The notes under the pieces are model-generated. The model saw nothing but the letters and a program-made list of their open reading frames with translations, was not told the DNA's origin and searched no databases. A stretch of 64,000 nucleotides of DNA from positions 248,001 through 312,000 of the forward strand of contig QNQO01000806.1 of assembly GCA_003290165.1 (NCBI GenBank), given 5' to 3'. Positions 20,640-31,609 of the stretch are shown piece after piece. Position 1 is the first letter of the stretch; the number at the start of each line of letters is the position of its first letter. The DNA is from Berberis thunbergii. Taxonomy: Eukaryota > Streptophyta > Magnoliopsida > Ranunculales > Berberidaceae. Position numbers and translations under genes: made by a program.

Positions 20640-20940
20640 TCCCGAATCAAGGTTGAGTTGACTGCATGTTCAGAGACTAAGAGTATAGGTAAAGTGTCTC
20701 TCCCAAAACAGGTTTTGATAGCAATTTTGTGGTTCCCATGTACACCTTCAGATCTTGGAAAGTATGTTCACATTGTTCGTTCCATAGGAATTCCTTATTC
20801 CAGCCGAGAATCTTAAAAAGGGAGACATTTGTTGAAGACTTGGAGATAAACCTGTTCAGATCTGCCACCCTCCTAGTCAAGCTCTAAACTCTTTTGATGT
20901 TTGTAGGCAACCTCATATCGAAAGAGCCTAGATATGTTTC
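20640..20940 (-). pseudogene. Tat gypsy RNase H / RT connection
   Basis: The minus strand encodes RRVADLNRFISKSSTNVSLF, then FLWNEQCEHTFQDLKVYMGT and PVLGETLYLYS. This is the standard start of the first RNase H domain after RT in plant Tat elements (LSRFISRS...F.W..EC..AFQ.LK.YL). Stops and frameshifts follow. Confidence 0.78.
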
Positions 20941-20989
20941 AGGTCAGCTTCTATACTCATTTGGTTGACTATGTAGCCAATGACGTAGG

Positions 20990-21450
20990 TGTATTTCTGC
21001 GAGTACAGCTTCATTTGGGACTTGCTTAGCTGGGAGATGGCCTCTTGGAGGTCCGTAAGGTGGTTGAAATTGAATTTTTTACTAGCACGTCATCGATGTA
21101 GACCTCCATGTTTTTCTCAATTTGCCCTTTGAACATGCGGTTCACCAGCCTCTAATATGTGGCTCCCTGAATGGATTTATCAGGTAGCAGTATATGTCCC
21201 TTTCCATTACGAAGGAGGTTTTTTCCTGGTTTGATGGGTACATGCTGATCCGATTGTAGAGTATGCGTCCATGAAGCTGAGAAGGCTATGTCCAGATGTT
21301 GCATCAATGATCTGATATACCTGAGGTAGATGAAATGTTTTTCGGACATACCTTGTCAGGTTCGCGTAGTCTACACAAACTCTCCACTTCCTTTTTTCTT
21401 TACCAGGATCGTATCCGATAGCAAGTCCGGGTAGCGCGACTCCCATATCA
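20990..21450 (-). pseudogene. Tat gypsy reverse transcriptase
   Basis: The minus strand shows KRKWRVCVDYANLTRYVRKT and FHLPQVYQIIDATSGHSLLS plus FMDAYS, and further on the catalytic motif VYIDDVLVK (YIDD encoded at 21089-21100). The region is broken by a shift near 21230 and several stops. These motifs are those of Ty3/gypsy RT. Confidence 0.8.
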
Positions 21451-21939
21451 TGTTGACTTTCAGTAGCCTTTGCACTTCCTCGTTAATAACCTAGTTGAAT
21501 TCAGGTGCCACCGGCCTCCTCTTTTGTTTGACTAGTTTCATATCCGGATTGACCGCCAGTCGGTGTGTGATTATGGAGAGGTCAATTTCCACCATTCCTT
21601 CATTATCCAGGCGAATACATCTTGTTTTTATTTCAAAAGCGTAGCTAACTGGTCCGCCTGCGTCTTGATGAGATTGGAGCCCATCTGGACAACTTTGGTG
21701 TTATCTGGGTCATCCTAGTAAATGGTGTTAGATTGCTCCTCCGGCTACCCAACGTTAAGTTTTCCTCTGGGATGGAAGGAGGTTCGTCGGTCGAGGTAGA
21801 TACAAGCCTTTTGGTTTTGGTCTTTCGACCTCTACATCTGAGCTCATTTGTTCGGACTGTGGTGTCTTGTCGCTTGACTGCTTAGCCGCGCGTAGTAACA
21901 CGTCAGAGCAATAGTCTAGTCCCCTCTAATTGTCCCTAC

Positions 21940-22340
21940 TTCATCATTCGCAGGGTACTTTAGACATTAGTGTTGTGTGGGGACCACCATTTCCATATGG
22001 TGAAGCCAAGGTTGACCTAAGATCACATTGTATGCAGAAGGGGCGTCTACAACAGAGAATTTTGTCATCGGGATCTTTTGCAAGTCTAGCTGCCTTGATA
22101 CCGCTGACAACTTGATTGTTCCAACCAGGTAGCAACTTTCCCCATTGAAGCCGAACATGCCTTGGTTGGTAAGCGTCATTTATTTTTTGTTAACTTCGTT
22201 CTACAGAATGCATCCAGAAACAAGACATTGGTTGAATTGCCTGTGTTCACCAATGATCTCCTTTAAGTCCCACTTTCCTATCTCGACCGAGATACCCAAA
22301 GCATCGTTATGAGGGAAGCGAGCTTGTCTCATCTCCCGCT
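21940..22340 (-). pseudogene. Tat gypsy protease region
   Basis: The minus strand reads FPHNDALGISVEIGKWDLKE, then MFGFNGESCYLVGTIKLSAV and VDAPSAYNVILGQPWLHHME. The PHNDALV...YN.ILGRPWLH pattern is that of Tat/Athila proteases. The DNGSS active-site turn is not intact. Confidence 0.75.
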
Positions 22341-22554
22341 CCTTGAACATCAAGCTCGGGCTGGTCTTTTTTCCTCGAACATGCTAGAAAAGGTGATCCT
22401 CGTAGTGGGATCTGGCCCACAGTTTTCGGACTGATATCTTCAGTGACCAATTAGAATGTTCCCCTTCTTTATTTGCACCATGCATGACACATATAACGTC
22501 TGAAGTCCTCTTTTTGGCCTCATGCACAAACTCATTTGTCTCTCTTCCTCGGGG
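22341..22554 (-). pseudogene. Tat gypsy gag-protease linker at the L1 insertion point
   Basis: Degenerate minus-strand sequence lies between the protease and the L1 tail. The matching part of gag resumes beyond the L1 at about 28490. No domain is visible. Confidence 0.45.
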
Positions 22555-22636
22555 TTTTTTTTGAAAGGCAAACGTGGGGGTTTATATGGACTCCCTAGAC
22601 CACTGGAAAAAAAAAGAAAGAATAGGTTTGTTACAT

Positions 22637-23365
22637 TCAAGGATATTTTCTACCTCTAGCATCATCATACACAATGTTTTTGATATCTTTCGCAAAGGAA
22701 CTTGGAATAATCTCCACAAACTCATGATTAGGAAGAAGGTTAGCTAGTTTATCCGCTGCCTGATTTGTCTCCCTAACCGCGTGCCTTACCCTGCATTCAA
22801 TGAACTGGTTTAATTCCTCCCTGATACGTCTAGTAGTGTGAATTGCTTCCCATGGAGGAGCTTTAGTGGTGGTTATGTACTTGTAGGCATTACTTGAGTC
22901 CATACAAAACTCAACTCTCTGGTAACCATGTCTGCGAGCTAGCTTGATTCCCATCTCAATCCCCTGGAGCTCATGTAGGACAAGTGACTGTGCTTTTTGA
23001 GATCCTGCTGCTGTTGCTACCACTAGGCCTTCATGGTCCCTAATCAAGGCACCGTAACCCCCCCTAGCACCTATTAGAGGGCCATCATAATTCACTTTGA
23101 CCCATCCTTGTTCAGGCCTCTCCCATGCATGCCAAGTACTATTACTCATATGATATTGAGCTGTTATTCTCCACTCATCAAAGAGCCCTCGATTTTCAAC
23201 ATTGTCTTCCACTTGAAGATCCAGGATTGAGGTTCTTAATATGACATCTTTAATCACCTTTGAAACTAGATCAATTGCTGATTTGAATTTGGACTGGAAG
23301 ACTCTGTTGTTTCTTTCGATCCATAGATGGTAAATGGCAGCATTCATAGCTTGTTTTTTAATCAC
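22637..23365 (-). pseudogene. L1 ORF2 C-terminal RNase H
   Basis: This 242-codon open segment ends the L1 ORF2. It reads MNAAIYHLWIERNNRVFQ, then WVKVNYDGPLIGARGGYGAL, IRDHEGLVVATAAG, LQGIEMGIKLA, FCMDSSNAYKY and ETNQAADKLAN. These are the D, E, D and late D positions of the plant LINE RNase H (RVT_3 type). The open frame is unusually long for this element, but it lies within otherwise broken sequence. Confidence 0.85.
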
Positions 23366-23465
23366 AGTGCTAGGACATTTTGGTGAATTTCGCTTGGCAC
23401 CAATTCCATTCAGCTAGCCAATCCATAGGTTGATGCCTATATCCTAGCTTCATAAGAATACTTGT

Positions 23466-23750
23466 CTATACAAAGCCAGAGTACCTACACTTAAAGAATA
23501 GATGGTCAACACTTTCGGGTTCATCACTACAGAGTGAGCAACCTAAACTTGCTATGACTCTCCATTTGTCTAGCTTGTCTTTAGTCTTAAGGGCCTTATT
23601 CAAAACAAGCCAGGTAATGAAACTATGTCTCGGGATTCTACCTGTGAACCAAACCAATTTGGACCAGGATACTAGAGGTGATCTTTGTCTCAGTGAGTGG
23701 TAAGCACTTCTGTTAGAAAACTCTCCTTTTTGACCCCTCCCCCCATCCAA
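23466..23750 (-). pseudogene. L1 ORF2 zf-RVT segment
   Basis: The peptide SWSKLVWFTGRIPRHSFITW then KALKTKDKLDKW and CSLCSDEPESVDHLFFKCRY is the zf-RVT domain found between RT and RNase H in plant L1 ORF2. The CX2C...HX4C ligands are intact. Confidence 0.85.
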
Positions 23751-23937
23751 GTAACTTCATCATTGTATTCACTGTCAGTTTCAACTGAGCCTAGCTCCTC
23801 ATAGATATCAGCCATGATTGCCCTCTCATTCAGTCTCGTGTTCCACCTATTGTCAGTGATGAGTGCACTAACCTTGGCATTACAATGGAGCACAAAGTGG
23901 TATGTGAAGTGCTGTGGAAACATGTTTATAAGGATAC

Positions 23938-25570
23938 CTAGTGGATGCCACGGGTTTTTCCACAATAATGTTCCTTTTCCATCTCCAATTGAGTGCACAT
24001 AAGCTTACTGGCCTGCGCTCTAGACTTTAGTATGTTACGCCAACACCAGGATGATTCACTTGGGATGTCCATGGTCCAGACGTGCTTGTTGTTGATCAAG
24101 TTTGCTTTGGTCCAGTGGACCCATAAGTTGTTTTTGCTAGAAGCAATATTCCATACATGGCGCATCATTGTTGCGTTGTTTGAGGTTTCAATACACCTTA
24201 CACTCAAGCCCCCCTCATTATAAGGCATGCACATTTGTTGCCAACTAATCATAGGAGTCTTAGAGTATGTGTCTAATGCAGACCACAAGAAATTTCTTAT
24301 CATTCCTGTTATATCATCTCTCACACTTGAGGTTAGTATGAAGCAGGATGTCCAGTATACATGAAGGCTGTTCAAAACTGCCTTAATCAAAGTAACTCTT
24401 CCTGCATATGATAGGGTCCTAATCTTCCAAGATTGGAACCTCTTGCGGATTTTATCGACTAGAGGAATGCATTGGTTGTAATCCAATCTGGGAAGATATC
24501 AAAGGCAGCCCCAAGTATTTCACAGGAAGCACCTCTAGTTTAAAATCAAGAACCTAGTTATCATAGATAGCTCCTCATTGGGTACCCTTGTAGCAAACAA
24601 ATTGCTCTTTGAGAAATTGATGTCTAGTCCCGTGCATGTTTTGAAGAGTCTCAAGCCACTATGAAGTGCCTTTGCAGATGTGGAGCTCCCATGAAAGAAA
24701 ACAATGAGGTCATCAGCAAAACATAGATGAGTAATCTGTGGGTTTTTACACTTAGGACGCAGAGTGTAGTCACCATCATCCACCTTCTGCTTCAGGATAA
24801 GATGCAGGAGTTCCATAACAAGCACAAACAAGTATGAGGACATCGGGCACCCCTGACGTATCCCTCTTTTGGCCTTGATGAAGCCTTTAGGGGACCCATT
24901 GATTGAAATAGAGAATCTAGGTGTCGTAATGTAGGCCTTCACCCAGTCTATGAACTATCCAGGAAATTGCATCTTCCTCATGACTAGCTCTATTGCTTCC
25001 CATCTCACCATATCATGGGCCTTTCTAAGGTCTATCTTGGCCGCACATCTGGGCACTCCTTTGTTCCTATGATAATTTTGACCAGCTCATGAGCTAACAT
25101 CACATTGTCGTGTATATATCTTCCTCTTATGAATGATGATTGGTCCAAGCTAACCAATTTGTTCACCACTTTCTTCATCCTATTTGTCAGGATCTTAGTA
25201 ATGCATTTGTATAGTACATTGCAACAAGAAATTGGTCTGAAATCACCCAGATAAGAGGCATTAGAAAGCTTAGGAATTAAAGTAATATACGTTGCATTTA
25301 CCTCACCAAACAGCTTTTTGCTCCTGAAAAGTTCTTAACCGCCCTTGTGAAATCATTCCCTACAATTCTCCAAGCTAATTTGAAGAAGAAAGATGAAAAT
25401 CCATCAGGTCTTGTGGCCTTGTCTGAGCCTGTAGAAGCCAGTGCTTCTGTGATTTCATTCCTGCTCACTTCCTGGATAAGCTCCATGTTCTCTGCCTCAT
25501 TCATTGTTCTTTCAACTTGCAACATATCAATGACTGAAGTATCATAGCAGTCTTGTTCTCCAGCAAACAC
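23938..25570 (-). pseudogene. L1 ORF2 reverse transcriptase
   Basis: The RT is split over several frames. At 25570-25298 are ITEALASTGSDKATRPDGFS and SFFFKLAWRIVG; at 24942-24535 are KRGIRQGCPMSSYLFVLVME and the catalytic ITHLCFADDLIVFFHG (FADD near 24716-24727); at 24486-23938 are FQSWKIRTLSYAGRVTLIKA and later motifs. Between about 25297 and 24943 the frame is broken by several stops. These are the L1-type RT motifs. Confidence 0.87.
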
Positions 25571-26860
25571 TCCATCAAAGTGCCTGATGCACTCATTTTC
25601 AAATCTCCTTCATATCTTCCAATTTCTCATTCTGAGAGTTGTAGATGGATAGAATTTTATTTTTTGACCTCCTTTCCCGTAAGTAGTGATGAAAATGTTC
25701 ACCTGATTGCATATGTTTTGTCTTTGCTCTCTGCACTATTTCAGACTCAACATTGCGGGTTGCATTTGCATATTTTTTTAACGGTTTCCTTTCCTGTCTC
25801 TGCTAGGCTATGGTTAAGAGGGTCCAATTGAAGGGAGTTTTGAGTGACTTCCATGTGTTGCTTTGCAGTTCTGACTCCACAATTGGCATTGACAAGTTGT
25901 TTTTTATCCATGTTGTCAAAAGAGCTTTCATTCTTTTTAGTTTCTGAACAAGGCCATATGTTGCATTACCCCTCATAGGTTGTGCCCAAGCAGTTTGTAT
26001 CACTTCCATATAGTCCTTCTCATGTACCCAGTAATTGAAGAACCTAAAGGGTATAGGACCAGGTTTTTGTGTTCATAAATTGTAAAATAACTGAAGAGTG
26101 GTATGATATACCTGGGTTTAGGAAGTCCACCTCAGAATTGGGCATATCAAGTTGCCATTCCTGATTTATCATTTCCCCTATCCAACTTGCACACAGTTCT
26201 ATTCTCTCCAATCTGATTGTTACTCCAGGTTAAAAACCAACCTTTGTATTGACAGTCAAGAAGTCATGTATTCAAGATGCATTCTGCAAAGTCTGCAAAT
26301 TGTCTTGGTCGTATCTCCTATCCTCCTACTCTTTCCTGTGAATTCAATATCGAGTTAAATCACCCAGTATTGACCGAAGTCTGTTGGTCCTTGAGAAGTC
26401 TTCTAGTTCTAGCCAAAGCTTCTTCTTGATGTTATTGTAACTGCTGCCATATACGAATGTTAACATGCCAAGTGTATCCATTAGGCCATATGGCCTTCAT
26501 GCAGATTGCTTGATCAGACCTAGATACTACACTCATATTCACTGCTTGGCGGTCCCCAAATTACCCAAATTCTACCTCCTTGGACAAGATCATTGTTATC
26601 AACTGCTAGCCAATCCCTCATTAGTTCCTTTTGAATTTTGTCCCTCTTTTATTGCTCACTTTTGTCTCAACCAGTCCCATAACACTGATATTTTGTTTCA
26701 GTATAAGCTTCCTGACCTCACTTTGCTTCAAGGGGTCATTCAGGCCCCCCTTACATTCCAACAAGTTGTCTTAATCATCTAAATAAACAACAATTTGTGC
26801 ACCCTCCCCCCAGATGGGTTAGACCCTCCTTGACCTACGGTAGTCTTTTGTGTTTTGTTG
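25571..26860 (-). pseudogene. L1 ORF2 endonuclease region, decayed beyond recognition
   Basis: The position between ORF1 and RT is where an apurinic-like endonuclease should lie. Only short disconnected frames are visible on the minus strand, and no catalytic motif can be cited. Confidence 0.45.
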
Positions 26861-26869
26861 GTCTTCCTA

Positions 26870-28440
26870 GCTAACGCATTTCAGGTCCTTGTTCAGGTAT
26901 TTGTAACACTTCAAAAGGATTGCTCCTACTTCTAAGGTTATGGGCTTTAGTCTGAGTCTGCTTGTTAGCTCCTTTGTTCTGTTTAGAGTTACTAGTAGTT
27001 ACATTGTCCATAACCTTGTTTGTAACTCCCTGTGTAGGCCTCGATGTTATCTCCTTCCTGCGACCATTATCTCGCAACGTGCTCAATGCATTGGAGTCCT
27101 TACAATCATGTCTAGGTGGTGGGATAACCACTACAGACAAGGTTTTTGTTGATGCTTGCTTGTTCACTGGCTCACTATGGTCCTCATTTTGCATCTCTGA
27201 TGCTGTCTTATTCTCTGTCTCACTTTGAATGCCATGTTGGGTAGCATTTTGTGTAGTGCCTTGCCCTACATTCTCAGCACCGACCTTCTTAACTTGCACC
27301 TCATTGTCCTTGGCATTCTCCACCTCCACCTGGTTCTCAACGGGCTGCTCCTTAGGCTGTTCTTGTTGCTTTTTATCCTATGAACCTACTGGATTAACAC
27401 TCTGAGCATCAGTATGATTGTTAAAAGCATTGCGTCTACCTGTAATTGCTGTCCAACCCTCTTGATGATCTACAGATTTTTTCCCCTGAACCTCTTTCCA
27501 GTACTTGGCAGTTGGAATTGGAGCCTTCGTTTGCTTTGGGCACTTGGCAGAGTTATGCCCAAATCCCACACAATGCTTGCATCTTTCCGGCTTCCAGGAG
27601 TACTCAACTTCTACTGTAGTGGTCCTCCATCATCTGAGATGACCTAGATCTCATTAGGGAACACACTATTTGAACTTATTTCAACACACACTCTTGCAAA
27701 AGACAATCTAGATCTTTGCTCTGTTGCTTTGTCAAGCATTAGGGGAACCCCTAGTGCACTGGCTATGGTCTGCAGACCTTCAGGACTCCATAGGAAGAGT
27801 GGCACCTTTCTCAAATTTCCCATATGGGTACTGAACTTAGAACCTCCACGTCTTCTTCCATATATGGCTTCCATGGCCTAACAAGAAACAACTGCTGGCT
27901 ACATGCACAGGTCCCATATCTAGTACCTTTGCTCTATCTGTTTCATTGAGGAATTTGAATACAAAAGCTTTGTCTCCGTAAACAGCCATCTCAAATCCAT
28001 TTTTTAGTCCCCAAACTCTCTTCAAGGTTTCATTGACAAAACCATATGATAGCCTCCTTGCAACAAAGTTGCCTATAATATAATGTTCACATTCATTCAT
28101 GCTTTTTACATGAATCTGCAACCTTGATTTGCACTACAGTTTTACCCTCAACCATGGAGGGTGGGACGTAAGCCAGTCTACTTGTGCCTTGTTCTCTTCG
28201 GTTTTTAAACAACCCAGCCTAACTTACCTTCCTGTTTTCAATGTTGTTGTTGTTGGCAGCCTGTTTGTTTGCATGATTTTCAACTGCAATAACAGGTGCA
28301 TCCAATGGCATCAATGGGGTAATGGTATCTGTTACAAAAGTCTCCATATTCCTGGTCCTAGGTCCTTGTTCATTCATTCCCTTCTCACCATCTAACGCTT
28401 CTCCACGAGGGGCAATGGAAGCGCAGTGAGTCTGTGCACA
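26870..28440 (-). pseudogene. L1 ORF1, DUF4283 and zinc-knuckle protein
   Basis: ORF1 of plant L1 elements is an RNA-binding protein. From 28140 downward the minus strand reads RLAYVPPSMVEGK-like, then SYGFVNETLKRVWGLKNGFE and AYGDKAFVFKFLNETDRAKV (the DUF4283 fold), SPEGLQTIASALGVPLMLDK and ARVCVEIS, then a CCHC knuckle in CKHCVGFGHNSAKC. A low-complexity basic tail follows at 27329-26871. Several frame changes break it. Confidence 0.82.
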
Positions 28441-28489
28441 CACTGTAATCATCCTTTCTCAGTCAACCATACAATCCTCGAAGCTTACG

Positions 28490-29344
28490 GAATTCCTTCA
28501 ACCTCCCTTATTGAACCCAGTATTGAATCTCGTTCCTAAGGCATTTGCAGTCCTGGGTATCGCGTTGGAAGGATCTCTACTGAGCTTTGAGTGCAACTTG
28601 ATGTCCTCCCAGTTTTTCATGGTGGATAGGATGTCGAACAAAAAGGAATTGAGCGTAGTGTAGGCAGGATATCTAGAGTTGTTGGTCTTGTCTAGTTTTA
28701 TTTTGCCAGACCTGGCCTGATTGTCACTCCGCCTTCTTTTGGATTTGTCTTCCTCCTTGTCTTCGTCTACTTCTTTTGAATTTGTCTTCCTCATTGTCTT
28801 TGTCCATGTCTCTGGTATTGGAGAATTGCTTAGTTTCACTATCTTCCCTTTTTTGGTTGCCAACATCTCTTTTAAGGTGATGTATTTTTGTGTACTTTTC
28901 AACAGGATATGCCAGGTCTGTTGAGGGCTCCAAGGTAGAAAGTTATAAAACTGGCCTCTCTTAAGGCCGGAGGTGAAGGCAGTGATTAATATGTCGTCAC
29001 TACAATCGTTGATGAGGGTAGTTCATCATTGAACATAGTCACACATTCCATGAGAGTCTCGCCAGTTTACTACTTGAGGCTAAGCAGGTAATGGGTTCCC
29101 TTTCTGTTCCGCTGGCTCCCACAAATCAGGTGATGAAAGCCTTCGTTAGAATCTGGAACATTCAATAGACCTTGGCTGGAGGCTGTGGAACCAGGTTAGT
29201 GAAACCTTCTTCAGGCTTGTAGGGAAAGTACGATACAAGATGACTTTCAAACTTTCCTTCAACGCCATCACATGGTGGTATGGATTTGGTGGTTCCGTCA
29301 TAGAACTCAAGCTTTGGAGCCTGAATTTTATTGGCCATGGGCAT
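28490..29344 (-). pseudogene. Tat gypsy gag
   Basis: The minus strand starts MPMANKIQAPKLEFYDGTTK at 29344 and includes HLVSYFPYKPEEGFTNLVPQ and PPAKVY. A frameshift leads to KKEDKSKRRRSDNQ and YPAYTTLNSFLFDI. Plant Tat gag proteins share the P.LE.YDG start, a TNLV...PP segment and a late YPxYTPLN motif. The L1 lies directly after its C-terminal end. Confidence 0.65.
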
Positions 29345-30620
29345 TCATGATCTGCTTAAAAAAATGGGGAGACTGTAAGATTGTACAGGACGTCCAGATC
29401 GGTAGCTCCTAGTCGAAGCGGATTCCGACAATGGTCCTGTCAGACTCTAAGGCGTGGTCCCTTTGGATTCCTACATCTTTTAGGTTCCCCTCATGATTGG
29501 CGTTATGGCCCTTGATGGGAACGTTGCCACTCTTGTGACGCGCTCCGTGGTATCCTAATGGCCTAGAGATCTGTTTGGATTTTCGCCACCCTATGATGGT
29601 AGTTGTCGGCCCTGGGCGAGTCTCTCTATCACTTGCATGTGGTGGCTCATGTGGAGCAAAATCTAATCTATGCGGTGGTGTGTTGTGGTCGCTTCGGTGG
29701 CGAGGCCTTGCAATTGTTTTGCTTCCGCAATTGGATTGATTTGGCTTTGTGGCAGAGCTTCTTCGTTCGAAGTGCTAGCAAACTCGACATTATTGTTGTT
29801 AGCTCGGGATCTGGTGCTAGTAACCATGTATTTGAGACGCTATAAGTTCAAAGGAGTTTATATTTTTGCTCTAAGAATAACTTCTCATTGTCCCCATGAA
29901 CAACGCTAAACTGATGGCGTCATTCATGTTGATTTTTGACCTGTAAACACGAACAACGATGAACCAGAGTCCACCGTTGTGGCAACCAAAGACACTCCAA
30001 TGGTAAATTTAGGTGTTTTGAACAAAAATGAATATAGACTCATAAAATTATGGTTGCATGTGTGTACCTTTCTCCTCCGCTTTGTTCACCTTATATATTG
30101 AGTGCTTTTGACTCCTTTATTGATTTTACGTTGAGGGCGTAATGGAGGAAGAAGATCTCGCTTAGACTTTTACCCGTCCATGACCGAGTCTTCTTTGGCA
30201 CGTGCTCTCTTTGGACCCAATGTTTGATTGGACCAGGAAGCGTGCAAGTGGAACTTAGGCTTGCTATAGTCCAGAGGTCATTATTTCGGCCTTATTGTCC
30301 TGAGCCAAACTCCACGATTCGACTATATTTGGCTTGTGTAATATGGGCTTTGGCGCCTAACTTACAGGCTGAATAATAATTAGCCTAAGCCTGAGTTGGA
30401 CTTGGCTTAGGGCTTGACGCTAATCCATTGAGTTGTGATCGGATGATTGTTTGATGTCTCATCTACCACTATGCCACTAAACAAAACAAAACATCCCCAT
30501 CTAAATTCACACCAATTCCAGGTGGTGCTGCATAGTGGTTGTACAACATAACACCACAAGATGTCGTGCCATGTTTCCTCCGCTTGCATTGACACCAAGA
30601 TAGTTAGGTGAGAGTTAGAG
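29345..30620 (-). repeat. Probable leader and 5' LTR of the Tat gypsy
   Basis: No coding domain was recognised. A minus-strand TATA-like CAATATATAAGG occurs at about 30091-30101, suitably placed upstream (in minus sense) of the gag leader, so the 5' LTR of the Tat element is likely here. I could not define its ends or primer site. Confidence 0.35.
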
Positions 30621-31410
30621 TGAGAGTGACTTTCCTCTCTCTTTCTTTATGAAGCCGAGCCCAACAAAATTCTCTATTAGAGTGAAACAAAGGGATCGAC
30701 TGCAACAAGGAGAAGAAATGCAACCCTCTCGTGGTGCCTTCTAGCCACGTCTCACCGAGGGCTTTTTTTAAGTGCTTAGAAAGCTAACTTTTAACTGGAG
30801 TTAGAAGTTCTGAACGAGCTTTTGAATGAACTCTGCTGATTAGAAGCTATAAAATTAAAAGGTGTTTGTTTTTAGGTGCTGAATCAGAACTGTTTGACAA
30901 TTTTGCCCCATTGAGCTGAAAAAATTTATGACACAAATATTATGCTTAAAATTATATCAAATAATTATTCAAATCCTAAAGAATGTTACAGTACATTTCA
31001 TTACAAGAATATCAGAATATGACCAAAGATGAAGAAGAGTTGAATGTATACATGAGAGGGATAGTTGAAAAGACGAGAAAAACTTGAAAATATAGAGAAA
31101 CAAACACAAATATGAAGGAAATATTATTATAAAGTTGTCATTATAAAAATGAAGCAGCAATTGTTATTATAAAATTATGTTAAGATTATTATTGAAATAA
31201 TTTTTTACTCTATTAGCACATGCTTATTCCCTTATCTAATATGAGAACTAATATGAGAACTAAAAACAAAGCCTCTAAAACAAGTGGTCCACTTCTCGTT
31301 AAAGAATTCTGACTGCATTGAGTGATAAGAAAAACAAACACCCTCTAACCTACGCCCTTGAGCTCTCTCTCTCCCAACAACAGCAACAACACTTGAGGAC
31401 GAGAGAGCGT
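30621..31410 (+). promoter_or_regulatory. Upstream region of the EREX-like gene
   Basis: AT-rich sequence without a recognised gene ends in a pyrimidine-rich leader (CTCTCTCTCTCCCAACAACA near 31360-31385), as is common in plant 5' UTRs. No single TATA box stands out. Confidence 0.4.
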
Positions 31411-31533
31411 ATGGGGTTTGGTTTCTCGATCAGAGCACGAAAACCCTCATCCTCAATTCCTCAATTTGATCTTCTGTTGTGGAAGAAGAGTCGATCGAAT
31501 TCCAAGGATGATGATGATGCAGAAGCAGAGTAG
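31411..31533 (+). CDS. Possible upstream ORF overlapping the EREX-like start
   Basis: The ATG at 31411 opens a 40-codon frame ([20 protein letters not shown], then an acidic end) that stops TAG at 31531-31533. It is out of frame with, and overlaps, the four tandem ATGs at 31508-31519 that I take as the main start. If transcribed from upstream it could lower translation of the main frame. There is no evidence that the peptide has a function. Confidence 0.3.
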   Translation: MGFGFSIRARKPSSSIPQFDLLLWKKSRSNSKDDDDAEAE

Positions 31534-31609
31534 TCCTCCCAAACATCGACACGATGGGACCTCGCCTTTGCCTTTGGGGATGGATTGGAGCCCACGACCC
31601 ATGAAGTGG
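31508..31609 (+). CDS. EREX-like exon 1
   Basis: Four in-frame ATGs (31508, 31511, 31514, 31517) precede [20 protein letters not shown] and [10 protein letters not shown], the conserved N-terminal signature of the family. The exon ends TGG/GTAAGC in phase 0. Which ATG is used cannot be decided. Confidence 0.88.

Larger units (their letters stand above)
22555..28480 (-). mobile_element. L1-clade LINE retrotransposon, decayed
   Basis: Domains in minus-strand order are ORF1 (DUF4283 and CCHC knuckle), a lost endonuclease region, RT, zf-RVT and RNase H, ending in a 3' tail AAACCCCCACGTTTGCCTTTC followed by A8 (T-run at 22555-22562). This order fits plant L1 elements. It splits the Tat gypsy: gag lies to its right, protease to its left. 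The exact 5' end and target duplication could not be fixed. Many stops make it inactive. Confidence 0.85.

Noticed and set aside
31318..31533. Longer N-terminus for the EREX-like gene from this frame
   Set aside because: It begins at a non-ATG codon and is out of frame with the conserved [12 protein letters not shown] segment; only the internal ATG at 31411 is kept as a possible uORF.
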